From an uncultured Lachnospiraceae bacterium (GTDB lineage: Bacteria > Bacillota > Clostridia > Lachnospirales > Lachnospiraceae), in the NCBI GenBank assembly GCA_910576975.1, contig CAJTJY010000048.1, positions 220 through 6,590 of the forward strand: a stretch of 6,371 nt of DNA, in the 5' to 3' direction. Positions 6,182-6,371 of the stretch are shown piece after piece. The position numbers and the translations under genes are program-made. Under the pieces are notes generated by a model. That model had not been told where the DNA came from and searched no databases. It saw nothing but the letters and a program-made list of their open reading frames with translations. The number at the start of each line of letters is the position of its first letter. The stretch's first letter is position 1.

Positions 6182-6206
6182 GATTATTTGCAACGACCGG
6201 CCACGT

Positions 6207-6262
6207 CCGTTTCGGGTGCGACCGCGATGCCGGTTTCACATGCAGCCGCACCCGTTTTCAGC
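6207..6262 (+). repeat. Subterminal repeats of the right IS21-like end
   Basis: Three related copies read CCGTTTCGGGTGC (6207), CCGGTTTCACATGC (6230) and CCCGTTTTCAGC (6251), with TTTC cores at 6210, 6234 and 6256 (spacing 24 and 22 bp). The stretch TTTCA..TGC..GCAC..TTTTCAG is shared, in inverted orientation, with 85-115 at the left edge. These are probable transposase-binding sites. Confidence 0.55.
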
Positions 6263-6274
6263 TAAAGACGCAGC

Positions 6275-6371
6275 CTAGCTTCTCGGCGACATCAGCTCCC
6301 TCATATTCACCTCTCCGGTCTGCAGGGTCACGGCGTTGTGGACTATCCTGTCCATGATGGCGTCTGCGTGG
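6275..6371 (-). CDS. istB: IstB-like ATP-binding transposition helper, C-terminal fragment
   Basis: Only the last 31 codons are inside the window; the gene continues past the right edge. The visible peptide HADAIMDRIVHNAVTLQTGE, ending NMRELMSPRS, is the conserved C-terminus of IstB, the AAA+ helper ATPase of IS21-family elements (consensus ADAILDRLVHNAHRI...GESMR). In the full protein the Walker motifs lie upstream and the protein activates the IstA transposase at the target. The stop is at 6275-6277. Nothing in the visible part indicates damage, so the copy may be intact. Confidence 0.85.
   Translation of the reverse strand, partial: HADAIMDRIVHNAVTLQTGEVNMRELMSPRS

Larger units (their letters stand above)
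6182..6371 (-). mobile_element. istB-side end of a second IS21-like element (cut by window edge)
   Basis: The segment contains the 3' end of istB, then about 90 bp of subterminal sequence with three TTTC-type repeats, then a junction into the IS256 transposase. The element tip is either the TG at 6181 or the TG at 6189; the junction cannot be fixed to the base because no target duplication is visible. The element is transcribed leftward, toward the defence genes. Confidence 0.75.

Noticed and set aside
5865..6278. Three long open frames in the IS256 remnant on both strands
   Set aside because: High G+C removes stop codons by chance; only the minus frame ending at 5900 gives transposase homology.

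Overview
The window looks like a fragment of an integrative mobile element from a high-GC Gram-positive gut-type bacterium, most likely an actinobacterium of the Coriobacteriia/Eggerthellaceae type. This is an inference from the style of the excisionase/integrase pair and the GC-rich insertion-sequence debris; no ribosomal or core gene is present to prove it. The central 4.7 kb is clearly more AT-rich than the edges (for example 17 of 60 bases are G+C at 1321-1380, against 43 of 60 at 6121-6180), which suggests cargo of foreign origin.

Layout, left to right. Bases 1-148 are the end of an IS21-like insertion sequence. It has cut off a tyrosine integrase after its first 36 codons (149-256, minus strand). 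The intact small excisionase-like gene (246-461, minus) overlaps the integrase start. A 178-bp divergent control region (462-639) holds two face-to-face promoters and three copies of one palindromic operator, plus a different 17-bp palindrome. Rightward from it run an XRE-type repressor (640-1128), a 1170-residue SIR2-domain protein (1135-4647) and a protein of about 364 residues with a HEPN-like C-terminus (4712-5806). The right edge is IS debris: the last 93 codons and one end of an IS256-family element (5841-6181), cut by the istB end of a second IS21-like element (6182-6371).

How it may work together. The repressor gene lies 6 bp before the SIR2 gene, and the SIR2 and HEPN genes are about 60 bp apart, so one transcript could carry all three. 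The operators sit inside the spacers of both promoters, so the repressor probably controls its own operon and the leftward xis-int operon. The cargo reads as an anti-phage, abortive-infection type module: a predicted NAD+-consuming SIR2 effector with a large helical sensor-like region, next to a predicted HEPN ribonuclease. I do not recognise this exact pairing as a named system, and I could not search for it. Because the integrase is broken and both sides are IS-bounded, the module seems no longer mobile by its original integrase; IS21-mediated movement remains possible.
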